Of a stretch of 64,000 nt of DNA, positions 31,553 to 42,189 are shown one piece after another. A program made the position numbers and the translations under genes. Each line of letters opens with the position of its first letter. The stretch's first letter is position 1. The DNA comes from Oscarella lobularis (taxonomy: Eukaryota; Porifera; Homoscleromorpha; Homosclerophorida; Oscarellidae), in the NCBI RefSeq assembly GCF_947507565.1, contig NC_089187.1:2294001-2358000 (forward strand), read 5' to 3'. The notes under the pieces were generated by a model that saw only the letters and a list, made by a program, of their open reading frames with translations, did no database searches and was not told the DNA's origin.

Positions 31553-34531
31553 TTAGATTTGATCTTTCAGGCGAACGTATTCGTCACGCTCTTTAGCAGC
31601 TGCCGTCTTTTCCATTTTCATTCCTTGTTCCCTCACAAGGGCAGGTATCTTCCTGATCATAGCTACGATAACGTCTCCTTGTTGACATCCTGAAGAAGTA
31701 CAAGTGTGTCCTGATGGACAACAATATTTTCCGTCAGAGCAACAGACTGCATTTGGAATAGGACAGCATCCCCATTCTCCACTAAGCAATTGGCAACATG
31801 TATTTCCATCCGAACAATAGTAACCACCACCACATACGACGATTCCCTCTCTCAAAGCAGCCGGCCTTTTTCCAATCATAGCTATGGCAATGTCTCCTTT
31901 CGTGCAAGTGCCCGCTGATACATCACAAGTGTATCCTGATGGACAGCAATTTTCTCCGTTAGAGCAACAGACTGCATTTGGAAGAGGACAGCATCCCCAT
32001 TGTCCACTAGACAGTTTGCAACATGTATTTCCAGTCGGACATTCAGACTGTCCATCAGGACATGTGACGTCTCCTTCTCTCAAAGCAGCCGGCCTTTTTC
32101 CAATCATAGCTATGGCAATGTCTCCTTTCGTGCAAGTGCCCGCTGATACATCACAAGTGTATCCTGATGGACAGCAATTTTCTCCGTTAGAGCAACAGAC
32201 TGCATTTGGAAGAGGACAGCATCCCCATTGTCCACTAGACAGTTTGCAACATGTATTTCCAGTCGGACATTCAGACTGTCCATCAGGACATGTGACGTCT
32301 CCTTCTCTCAAAGCAGCCGGCCTTTTTCCAATCATAGCTATGGCAATGTCTCCTTTCGTGCAAGTGCCCGCTGATACATCACAAGTGTATCCTGATGGAC
32401 AGCAATTTTCTCCGTTAGAGCAACAGACTGCATTTGGAAGAGGACAGCATCCCCATTGTCCACTAGACAGTTTGCAACATGTATTTCCAGTCGGACATTC
32501 AGACTGTCCATCAGGACATGTGACGTCTCCTTCTCTCAAAGCAGCCGGCCTTTTTTCAATCATAGCTATGGCAATGTCTCCTTTCGTGCAAGTGCCCGCT
32601 GATAGATCACAAGTGTATCCCGATGGACAGCAGTGTTCTCCGTCAGAGCAACAGACTGCATTTGGAATAGGACAGCATCCCCATTGTCCACTAGACAGTT
32701 TGCAACATGTATTTCCAGTCGGACATTCAGACTGTCCATCAGGACATGTGACGTCTCCTTCTCTCAAAGCAGCCGGCCTTTTTCCAATCATAGCTATGGC
32801 AATGTCTCCTTTCGTGCAAGTGCCCGCTGATACATCACAAGTGTATCCTGATGGACAGCAATTTTCTCCGTTAGAGCAACAGACTGCATTTGGAAGAGGA
32901 CAGCATCCCCATTGTCCACTAGACAGTTTGCAACATGTATTTCCAGTCGGACATTCAGACTGTCCATCAGGACATGTGACGTCTCCCTCTCTCAAAGCAG
33001 CCGGCCTTTTTCCAATCATAGCTATGGCAATGTCTCCTTTCGTGCAAGTGCCCGCTGATACATCACAAGTGTATCCTGATGGACAGCAATTTTCTCCGTT
33101 AGAGCAACAGACTGCATTTGGAAGAGGACAGCATCCCCATTGTCCACTAGACAGTTTGCAACATGTATTTCCAGTCGGACATTCAGACTGTCCATCAGGA
33201 CATGTGACGTCTCCTTCTCTCAAAGCAGCCGGCCTTTTTTCAATCATAGCTATGGCAATGTCTCCTTTCGTGCAAGTGCCCGCTGATAGATCACAAGTGT
33301 ATCCCGATGGACAGCAGTGTTCTCCGTCAGAGCAACAGACTGCATTTGGAATAGGACAGCATCCCCATTGTCCACTAGACAGTTTGCAACATGTATTTCC
33401 AGTCGGACATTCAGACTGTCCATCAGGACATGTGACGTCTCCTTCTTTCAAAGCAGCAGGCCTTTTTTCAATCATAGCTATGGCAATGTCTCCTTTCGTG
33501 CAAGTGCCCGCTGATAGATCACAAGTGTATCCCGATGGACAGCAGTGTTCTCCGTCAGAGCAACAGACTGCATTTGGAATAGGACAGCATCCCCATTGTC
33601 CACTAGACAGTTTGCAACATGTATTTCCAGTCGGACATTCAGACTGTCCATCAGGACATGTGACGTCTCCTTCTTTCAAAGCAGCAGGCCTTTTTTCAAT
33701 CATAGCTATGGCAATGTCTCCTTTCGTGCAAGTGCCCGCTGATAGATCACAAGTGTATCCCGATGGACAGCAGTGTTCTCCGTCAGAGCAACAGACTGCA
33801 TTTGGAATAGGACAGCATCCCCATTGTCCACTAGACAGTTTGCAACATGTATTTCCAGTCGGACATTCAGACTGTCCATCAGGACATGTGACGTCTCCTT
33901 CTCTCAAAGCAGCAGGCCTTTTTTCAATCATAGCTATGGCAATGTCTCCTTTCGTGCAAGTGCCCGCTAAAACATCACAAGTGTATCCTGATGGACAGCA
34001 ATTTTCTCCGTTAGAGCAACAGACTGCATTTGGAAGAGGACAGCATCCATATTCTCCACTAGACAATTTGCAACAAGTATTTCCAGTCGGACATTGGTAC
34101 TGTCCACCAGGACATACGACGTTTTCTTCTCTCAAAGCAGCAGGCTTTTTTTCAATCATAGCTATGGCAATGTCTCCTTTCGTGCAAGTGCCCGCTGATA
34201 CATCACAAGTGTATCCTGATGGACAGCAATTTTCTCCGTTAGAGCAACAGACTGCATTTGGAAGAGGACAGCATCCCCATTGTCCACTAGACAATTTGCA
34301 ACAAGTATTTCCAGCCGGACATTCAGACTGTCCATCAGGACATATAACATTGCCCGCGTCGTTCCACTGAAGACAAGTACCGTTGCTTCCACAGAAGTAT
34401 CCCTCGTTGCAGCAGCTGATTGTCCCGTCATTCAAGGGACAGGGCACGTTGCCTTCTGGACACACCGATTTGCACTCGCTAATCGCGCAGATTGCGGCGA
34501 ACACGATGCAAGCCGCTGTAAGAGGAGCCAT
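31553..34531 (-). CDS. GRN: Progranulin A: secreted protein with 12 granulin domains
   Basis: Single-exon ORF of 992 residues with signal peptide (MAPLTAACIVFAAICAISEC). A half-granulin (CPEGNVPC...CCNEGYFC) is followed by twelve full granulin modules. Each has the paired-cysteine ladder NTCCKLSSGQWGCCP, AVCCS.G..CCPSGYTC and GTC, joined by GDIAIAMIEK.PAALRE linkers. Nine central modules starting TCPDGQSECPTGN are nearly identical and fall into two types (LPNAVCCSNGENCC and IPNAVCCSDGEHCC). The C-terminus is a charged helix (KERDEYVRLKDQI). Progranulins are secreted growth-factor-like and lysosomal proteins processed into granulin peptides. The lack of introns, unlike progranulin B next to it, is notable. 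Confidence 0.95.
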   Translation of the reverse strand: MAPLTAACIVFAAICAISECKSVCPEGNVPCPLNDGTISCCNEGYFCGSNGTCLQWNDAGNVICPDGQSECPAGNTCCKLSSGQWGCCPLPNAVCCSNGENCCPSGYTCDVSAGTCTKGDIAIAMIEKKPAALREENVVCPGGQYQCPTGNTCCKLSSGEYGCCPLPNAVCCSNGENCCPSGYTCDVLAGTCTKGDIAIAMIEKRPAALREGDVTCPDGQSECPTGNTCCKLSSGQWGCCPIPNAVCCSDGEHCCPSGYTCDLSAGTCTKGDIAIAMIEKRPAALKEGDVTCPDGQSECPTGNTCCKLSSGQWGCCPIPNAVCCSDGEHCCPSGYTCDLSAGTCTKGDIAIAMIEKRPAALKEGDVTCPDGQSECPTGNTCCKLSSGQWGCCPIPNAVCCSDGEHCCPSGYTCDLSAGTCTKGDIAIAMIEKRPAALREGDVTCPDGQSECPTGNTCCKLSSGQWGCCPLPNAVCCSNGENCCPSGYTCDVSAGTCTKGDIAIAMIGKRPAALREGDVTCPDGQSECPTGNTCCKLSSGQWGCCPLPNAVCCSNGENCCPSGYTCDVSAGTCTKGDIAIAMIGKRPAALREGDVTCPDGQSECPTGNTCCKLSSGQWGCCPIPNAVCCSDGEHCCPSGYTCDLSAGTCTKGDIAIAMIEKRPAALREGDVTCPDGQSECPTGNTCCKLSSGQWGCCPLPNAVCCSNGENCCPSGYTCDVSAGTCTKGDIAIAMIGKRPAALREGDVTCPDGQSECPTGNTCCKLSSGQWGCCPLPNAVCCSNGENCCPSGYTCDVSAGTCTKGDIAIAMIGKRPAALREGDVTCPDGQSECPTGNTCCKLSSGQWGCCPLPNAVCCSNGENCCPSGYTCDVSAGTCTKGDIAIAMIGKRPAALREGIVVCGGGYYCSDGNTCCQLLSGEWGCCPIPNAVCCSDGKYCCPSGHTCTSSGCQQGDVIVAMIRKIPALVREQGMKMEKTAAAKERDEYVRLKDQI
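31863..34170. repeat. 228-bp tandem repeat array (granulin units)
   Basis: The anchor sequence CAATCATAGCTATGGCAATG recurs at exact 228-bp steps from about 31875 to 34155 (eleven occurrences). Adjacent units differ at only a few bases, while the outermost units at each end are more diverged. Confidence 0.95.
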
Positions 34532-35064
34532 CTAAACAAAAAGAACACTCGTGACTCTGACGTCACGCGCCGATTCACTTCCGTCTCACCAAGACGAAAG
34601 CGATGAAAATAAAGGACAATGTAAACGTTTTAGCACGTTAGACCACAGCTACTGCTAAACGAGTAGCAGCGGTAGTGAAACAAGACACCGTGAATTTATC
34701 GAAGCAGAAAGGGGTCTCTACTTGTAGTTGGCGCTATTCAACACGTGACACACGTGCCACAAAAGCGCAGCAGCTTTCCTGCTAAAGGACTTACACTTCT
34801 TGGGCTGTGGAAGGCACGAGGCGAGCTTGGAAAAAGCAAAACGGCGATTTCGGGCACGCGCAATGCCACTGTGATATGATGATCATGTGGTACAGTAGTA
34901 ACAAAGAACCGGAAGTTTGGAGTAAAAAATATATGCGACTGCCTGGCGCCGAGTGAATTACCTTCAACTGTGCATACTAAACACATCCAATTGTGTACGT
35001 ATTTTAGTACACTACGTCACGTTCAACCAGCACACAAAATCAATGAAGACAGTAATGAAGCATA
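34532..35064. promoter_or_regulatory. Spacer between progranulin genes
   Basis: About 530 bp upstream of progranulin A and downstream of progranulin B. It should hold the progranulin A promoter; short tandem-like CACGTGACACACGTG near 34741 is a possible E-box pair. No further gene is visible. Confidence 0.5.
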
Positions 35065-38000
35065 TCAAAGAATGTCGTCTCTTTCCCTTTTTCGTCCGCT
35101 CAGCACGCCAGCTGCTACTTCCCCGTCACTGTCGGTCTTTGAGCAGTCTCCCTTCTCGCTGCACGTGAAAGACTCGGGACAACAATGAAGACCATCCGAG
35201 CAGCACACGGCATTGAGAATCGGACAGCATCCGTACTCGGTGCCATCCGGCGTGAGCGGACAACAAGTCGAATCATCGTCGCAGAGCGTCGTCTCATCCG
35301 GACATACGATCGACAACGTGAGGTTCGTTTCCGCGGGTCGACGTACGACGACGTCGGTGGCGACAGACGACTCGCACAATCCCATCGCACTGCACGTCTC
35401 CGTCGACGGACAGCAGTGAACTCCGTCCGCGCAGCAGATCGCGTTTGCAATGGGACAGCAGCCGGACGTTCCGTCCGGAGACAGGCAGCACGTCGACGTA
35501 TCTGGGCAAATGTTTCCGTCGGTGCAGTGTACGACGCTCGGCGCAAACGACGTCAGAAGCAACGGAAGCGCAACGGAGGCATCCTCCTCTTTGATACAGT
35601 TATCAGAAGAAGTGCTACACTATATATAAAAAATATAACTATACGATTTAATCCTATAATTATTTACATACCTTGTATCCAGCTTTGCAGCAGTGAATGT
35701 TATCCCTGCAACACGTCGCCTTCGCCGCCGGACAGCATCCATAGTGACCAGTCGTCGTTTGACAGCACGTCTGCGCGCTCGTACAATTGTGTCCGTCAGG
35801 ACAGGTGCTCATCGGCGATTGGACGTCGAGAACGAGTGCATCGATTCGACTCGCCTCCTCGTCTGAGTCGCTTTCAGCGATGCAGCGCGTACTGTTGTCG
35901 GCGCACGTGTAGCCCTTCTTGCAGCAATGAACGCTGTCGTTGCAGCAGACGGCAAACTGATAAGGACAACATCCGTACGAATCGCCGCTTCGCTTGCAGC
36001 ACGTCTGATCATCGGTGCAATAACCCTTGTCGGGACAGCGAATCATTGCCAAAGTCTTTTCGAGCTCGGGAATCAAGTCGGCGGCCGGCGACGGCGATTC
36101 GATTCTCGGATCGACGTGATCGCACGTATGAGTTTCGGAATTGCAACGCGTGTTGTTAGGACAGCACTTATTGTGCAGGCAGCAAACGCCGTCCAAAAAA
36201 GGACAGCAACCGTAGATATTCGATTCCGCCGATTTACGACAGCAGGTCGAATCTTCCCTACAGTGACCCCCGTCCGGACACTCGATTTTACGTTCTATTG
36301 TCGAAACGATCGACGTCGATTCCAATTTGTCGTTGTTTCGCGCGTCCACGCACATTCCCCCCGATTCGCACGCGTAGTCGTTGGGACAACAGTGCTTCAT
36401 GTCCGCACAGCAGACGGCAAACGGCAAAGGACAGCATCCGTATCCCGTAGCCGTCTTGCAGCACGTATCATTGGTCGGACACGACGAACCGTCGGGACAC
36501 GCAACATCATTAGTCGCGATTTTCGATATCTCTGCTCTCTCCGTCGTTCCGCCGCTCTGGGGATTGCACTTCCCCGTGCTCGTATCGCACGCGTAGCCGT
36601 TGGGACAACAGTGCACCAAATCCGAACAACAGACGGCGTTTTTCAAAGGACAACAGCCGAATCCCGTAGACGTTCTGCAACAAGTGACGTTGTCTCCTTT
36701 GCACTCCTCCGTGCCGCCGGGACATATGTCATCAGACACGGAATGATGATACTGAATCAGTGGAACGACGCTCTGTTCTTTAGTATCCTTACTGCACGTG
36801 TTATTAGATGAAACGCAGGTGAAACCGGTCTTGCAGCAGTGCTTTCCATCCGCGCAACAGACCGCGTTCGGACTCGGACAACATCCAAAGACGCCGCTCC
36901 CAACCTCGCAGCACGTGTCCCCATTGGGACAGAGACTCTGATCGGGACACACGACGTTCCCAATCACCTTCGCTTCGAGTTTTCTCATGAGGGGAACGGC
37001 GACGACGGACGTCGCCTCGCGACACTTGTGACCGGCGAGATCGCACGTCGTTCCGTGCGGACAGCAGTGAATCAAATCGGCGCAACAGACGGCACCCTCG
37101 GCGGGACAGCATCCGTACGTCCCGTTCGGCGTCTTGCAGCACGTAGTCCCCGACGCGCACACCGTCCCGTCGTCACATCGAATCGTATCCGCATCGACGT
37201 TGGGACGACGGTCGAAGAGTTCGACGTATCCTTTGATGCATTCTCCCGGTTTGTCGCTGCACCTGTAGCCCTCGGGACAGCAGTGCGTGTGATCCGCGCA
37301 GCACACGGCGTCGGCCAACGGACAACAGCCGTATGAACCGTTCTTCAGTTTGCAGCAGGTCGCGGTGTTGTTACACGACGTGCCACTAGTCCCACATGGA
37401 ATGTCAAATCTCTTCTCGATTTCAATCAGAGACGTTTTTGCGATTTCTTTCGCGCATTGCCCCGTCGCGACTTCGCACTTGAAGCCTTGCGGACAGCAGT
37501 GGACTTGATCCGAGCAGCAAACGGCGTCGGGCGACGGACAGCATCCGTATTTTCCAGTTTTCGTTAGACAGCAAGTCTGATCGCTAGTGCAAGTGCCACC
37601 GTCCGGACAAGTAATCCCCGTTCGAATCGAATCGACGACAATTTCGCCGATTTTTAATTTTGGCAAGCTGGTTTCAACGGATGATTTGATGCATTCCTTT
37701 TCGCTGCACTCGTAGCCTTTCGGACAGCAGTGAACTCGATCCTCGCAGCAGACGGCGTCCACCTCCGGACAGCATCCGTACGGCTCCGACGTCGATTTCG
37801 TTCTGCAGCACGTTGCCGTGCCGTTGCACTCAGAACCGTCGGGACAACGAACGCTTTCGATGTTCTCGACGCGAGGAGCTGGTTTCATTTTCCGTGCGTG
37901 GAGTAGGACGAACGAGGGGGGTTTCGAGCACGTTTTCTGTTCGACGTCACACTGAAAGAAGATGCGTTATTTTTTTAGAATTATACATTTTGTGAGATTT

Positions 38001-38635
38001 ACTGACTGTATATCCGTGGGGACAGCAGTACATGCTGTTTTTGCAGCAGACGGCGTCTTCGAGTGGACAGCAAGCATCTTCTCCACTAACAACGCAGCAC
38101 GTCTGATTGGATGGGCACTTGTGTGCTCCATCTGGACACAGGGGTGACTTCGCTTTGGGTACCCGTTCCCGTACCAATTCAGCCACTAGAACGTCTAAAA
38201 GAGAAAAGAAGAGAAGGCTTTAGTTTTTTATCACTTGTACGGTGTGAAAAGACTTTAAACAATACTTCGATTGGGCGCATTGACGCCGACGTAGTCGACT
38301 CGAATCGGTCTGACCATAATGGATCTTTTGTGACGACTGAGAACGTCGGTTGCATTCTGTTTCTTCAGAATGCATCTCGTCGCGTTGTGCGTTCCGTTCG
38401 TCACCAAGCACTCGTAGCGCGGCGGACAACAGAAGTCTCCCTTCGCGCAGCAGACGCCCCCTTCTCTCGGGCAGCAACCGAACTGCGTGTTCGATATGCT
38501 GCAGCAGATGAATTTGCAGTGGCCCTTCTTGCCGCCGTCGCATTGCGTCGTGTTCGACGCCGATTCTGCTAAGGCAAATAGCGTCGCGACGATTGCGACG
38601 ACGACGAGCGTCGTTGTGAGTCTATTCGCTGCCAT
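35065..38635 (-). CDS. GRN: Progranulin B: secreted multi-granulin protein, diverged repeats
   Basis: Exons 38635-38258 (approx.), 38186-37998, 37952-35690 and 35610-35065. Signal peptide LTTTLVVVAIVATLFALAES. A granulin-like module (CKFICCSISNTQFGCCPREG, CCPPRYEC) precedes a basic NRSI linker. Modules with CPDGAHKCPSNQTCC and ACCPLEDAVCCKNSMYCCP follow. The long exon alone holds nine or ten modules, e.g. CPDGSECNGTATCC and YGCCPSPDAVCCSDQVHCCP. The final exon adds two more (CPDTSTCCLSPDGTSGCCP; CPDETTLCDDDSTCCPL) and ends RKRERDDIL. Modules are diverged from one another, unlike progranulin A, so the pair is an older tandem duplication or A expanded recently. Several linkers carry basic pairs that could be processed. 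Confidence 0.9.
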
Positions 38636-38705
38636 TCGTTCTACAGAAATGGGGAGGTGGATATCGTCACGTGTTTTTATCCTCTCGTGACCTGTTCTAC
38701 ATATC

Positions 38706-41700
38706 TCAGCGTGATCGCCCTAAGCAAGGTCTTATGGTCGCAAGAGTTACGATAATAATCAGCAGTACCAAGAGCCCCCATGCTATCGTTTTCTGATGAT
38801 TCAAGCCTTCGGATGTATCCAAAAATGGATATAGAATGTCGCCAATACAGGCATCATATTTGCAAATATTTTCTTTTTCAGACCTAAAACCTTTATTAGA
38901 TAAGCAATTATGCACTCTCTTCTTGGAAACTCACCCTTTCCTTCTCGGTGGTTTCTTTGCCTTCACTTTCACATACTGTACAGTGCTGCTAATCGAAAAG
39001 GCTTGCGTCTCTGAGCACTCAGTACACAAATACCTCCAATCAACAAAGTCAAATCTAAAGGCAGTACATCCACATGAGATAAATTATTAAAGAGGACTAT
39101 TTACCCGAGTTTTGCTCCTACAACCTGCCACTGATCTGCTGAGTAGTCTTCTGTTAGAGGAGTAATTAGAATGACGAGGTTAACTTGTGCTGGAATATTG
39201 GCACAGTAGCTAGTTACAGCAGACGAATCATTGGTCAATGAAGTATTATCCGACGAAATATTAGTATTCCTATCAAAAGAAAATTTTTATATTTCAAATA
39301 GCGATTAGTTAATTAATTAACCTGATTATTTCCACCCAATCTGACAAATCCGTAGGATCAGATATTCCATATCTCCCAATATGAGATGCCGAAAACAACG
39401 CCTCCTGCTCTCCCCTCACCACCTCCCTTACGTCACTACAATTGTTTCTCAGGTCAGTCCGACTCAGTCTGATCACGCAACCGGACACCGAATCTTCTCC
39501 AAATAAAATCGTCTCTCTTGACGAATCAACGCAATCTTGACCACCTCGACTACGCCATACCTTCAAGTCCCTAAGTTCTATCGTAGTTCCATTGGCGACA
39601 CTTCCACTCATGAGAGAAGCCCTGGCTCGGAGAGAATAGCCAGGATTACCTGACTGAGATTTCCAAATATTTGCGAGCGACGTAAAGTTAACGATCTTCA
39701 TCGCCTTTCCGTTCACATAGGCATCAGGCACATAGTAAAATTGCACGGAATTAACCTGGTCTATTCTTTCGCCGGACGCATTGGTTAAAACCACGTCCAC
39801 GTCGACGCGAAGTATTTGGCCTTGATTCCAGAAAGCGACATACTTGACCGATTCAACAGCATTCATACACGTATTGGATGCACTGTCAAAAACCGGCGCC
39901 AATGGGCTGTTCTCGTGACACTGTTCAACAGCAGTCACAGAATCTTCCTCCTCTGTGGAATTCTTACAAAAGTAAGCAAAGTTAATATCCTCTACTTTTA
40001 TAGAGGATCTAGGATTTGTGCGTATAGAGACGGGAGCCGAACAGCCGAAGAAGTCACCAGAGCTAAGATAATAGTCAAAGCTCAGAGGAGATTTAGTCCT
40101 GCATGTAAACTCCGAGACAATCCTGTGGCACGTTGACTTCGAATCACGCAGAAAGGCAATCGGGCTAAAGTCGGTGCACGACGGCGATGATGTGCTGGTG
40201 GGAAGCGTCAGAGGTGCCCCGGAAAATGTCAGTATAACGTCGCCGGATTTATATTGCGTTTGAGTGGATGTCGTTTCGGTTGGATCACTTGGAATCGTTC
40301 TTTGATAAGTGAAATGATCTGTACGGCTTTTGATATCTCGGAATTGAGTCTCGTCCGCCGTTGGATCGGTGGCGACGAAATGAAGCCCGAGATTCGGACT
40401 GTTATCGTCACGAATACACAGCAGATTATTCCATTCCTTTGTGGATGGATTATCGCAGTTTTCTGCGTGGCTTTGAACGCTGATTTCCGCGCAGGTTGCA
40501 AATAGTCTGACGTCCGCTTCGGTGCAATCTTCGTCGCAGCAACAATTGACGTCACACTTTGAATACGTGTGGTCGCAGAAACAGTCGGACGCCGTGGCTA
40601 AGCTCAAGTTAAATAGAGGAGAAACGGCGACGGATATAAAGTGAGTGGCTGTGACGTTTGAGTAACGCGGTATGTTGTTGCTAGTGGATTGGGAAGGGGA
40701 GAAACAGCAGGCCAATTGAAAGAGTCCTTCGCTGGTCGAAAACGACGTTTGGTCGAGAGTGAGAAATTGAAAATTCACGCCAGACTAGAAACGATAACAA
40801 AGCCCATTCAAATGTTTATATATTATTAACTCACCTCAAATGTAATTGAACTCAGTGAAATATCTATAACAGACAGTATCACTGTAATTGTATCTATATT
40901 CATTAGGGCGCTTACTCGTTTCTCTGTAGCATATTCCTTTTCTTTCTGTGACGTTCCACAGACGACTTCCACACTGAAAAACAACCTTGCCATCATTTTC
41001 ATCCAAGGGAGGCTGAAGCTGAGCAGTAATGTCCAAAGGCAAACCATAAAATGAAGATGTCGAGGGAAAGAGACGAAGTGAAGGAGAGACGATACTAAAA
41101 GACGCAGAACGACCTATAAAAAGTACATAGGTAAACAAGTAAGGATATATGTATGTATTTGCCTTGTGAATTAGCTCTGTTATATTGAATTCCATCTACT
41201 GATTCAGCTGCACACGCTACATCTACGCTATGTCCAAAAGAAGCTACAGTAAAATTAACCTGAAAAATAAGAAAATCGTAATTTTTAACAGCTGTACATT
41301 TCTGATAAATGGGGTCAAAATTCCGTCAACTGTGCCGTAGGGTCCGTCAACGGTGCCGTAGGGAGTATATATGGCCGTTCCCCCCAACTCTACTTTTTAT
41401 GCACAAGCGGCGTTCCATGCGCCTGAACCGCAAGCGCCGCTCGCGCGCAACAAGTGCAGACACTTACACGTCAAAAATGGGCGTTCCCGTCAACACTATT
41501 TATGCACGAGTGGCGTTCCATGCGCCTGAACCGCAAGCGCCGTTCGCGCGCAACGAGTTTTTTATTTTGTATGAACGCGGCACTGTACTGTATACACAAC
41601 TTTTTATAGTAGTATGGGTCGGCGAAAGGCGAGTGCAGAACCCTGTCTGCTTACATCTAAAACTTACTTGCACGACCGCTTCGCCGATAACAGCAAGTGC

Positions 41701-42069
41701 ATCGCTAAATATTAGCCCTAGCGTGCCTGAAAAACTTTCTTGACGACGTCACGTCACTTCTAGATTGTGATTTTCTTACTCGAATCATTGTTTAGAGGAA
41801 AACACGTTACGAAGGCATTAGCTCCGGCTACAGGCTCGCTAAATATTTTCAGTTAGTACTTTCTGCGTGTCTCTGTTTTACCTCAAGCCGACTGATACGA
41901 TTCCCTGGTCCAGAACGAAGACTTCGACCTTTTCCCGGCACAAATTCGCGACTGCAAAAGACGACAAATTAATTACGAAGTCTTTACCCTCCCTAGTATC
42001 CCTACAGGGCTTGGAGAGCACTCCGCACGACGCAGCGAGCCAAAGTACAAGCAAAACAACCATACCCAT
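38706..42069 (-). CDS. TCTN: Tectonic family protein (ciliary transition zone)
   Basis: Tectonics act in the MKS/B9 transition-zone complex that gates cilia and Hedgehog signalling. Start MGMVVLLVLWLAASCGVLS (42069) is a good signal peptide; an upstream in-frame ATG at 42135 would only add a tail. The diagnostic cysteine block is CFCDHTYSKCDVNCCCDEDC (near 40560). The DUF1619 region follows: LFATCAEISVQSHAENC, YYLSSGDFFGC, VEQCHENSPLAPVFDSA, VNSVQFYYVPDAYVNG. Later comes PFGYP-like YPFLDTSEG and a C-terminal membrane helix (IAWGLLVLLIIIVTLATI). The membrane anchor points to the TCTN2/3 side rather than secreted TCTN1. Exons extend over 3.3 kb with one repeat-bearing intron. It predicts that this animal has cilia with a full transition zone. 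Confidence 0.88.
41323..41557. repeat. Intronic repeats in tectonic gene
   Basis: A 21-bp tandem pair (CCGTCAACTGTGCCGTAGGG and CCGTCAACGGTGCCGTAGGG, from 41323) is followed by two roughly 62-bp direct copies (41393-41454 and 41496-41557) sharing GGCGTTCCATGCGCCTGAAC and an alternating CGCGCG stretch, with four or five mismatches. Confidence 0.85.
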
Positions 42070-42189
42070 TCCGGGAACCAGAGATGCGGGAACTAGGTAA
42101 CAGTCCGGGCTGTCGGCATTGACCTTTTCGCGCACGCGTCGGGCATCTATAGCGACCTCTCACCCTTTAGTCCGCCCGATTTCATCATC

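Noticed and set aside
31884-34370. 828-codon plus-strand ORF across the progranulin A array
   Set aside because: It is the antisense of a tandem repeat: one stop-free 228-bp unit makes the whole array open. It has no signal of a real protein, while the minus strand has a signal peptide and perfect granulin cysteines.
35185-36811. Long Arg/Thr-rich plus-strand ORFs over progranulin B
   Set aside because: Antisense by-product of cysteine- and GC-rich codons; no domain; the minus strand explains the sequence.
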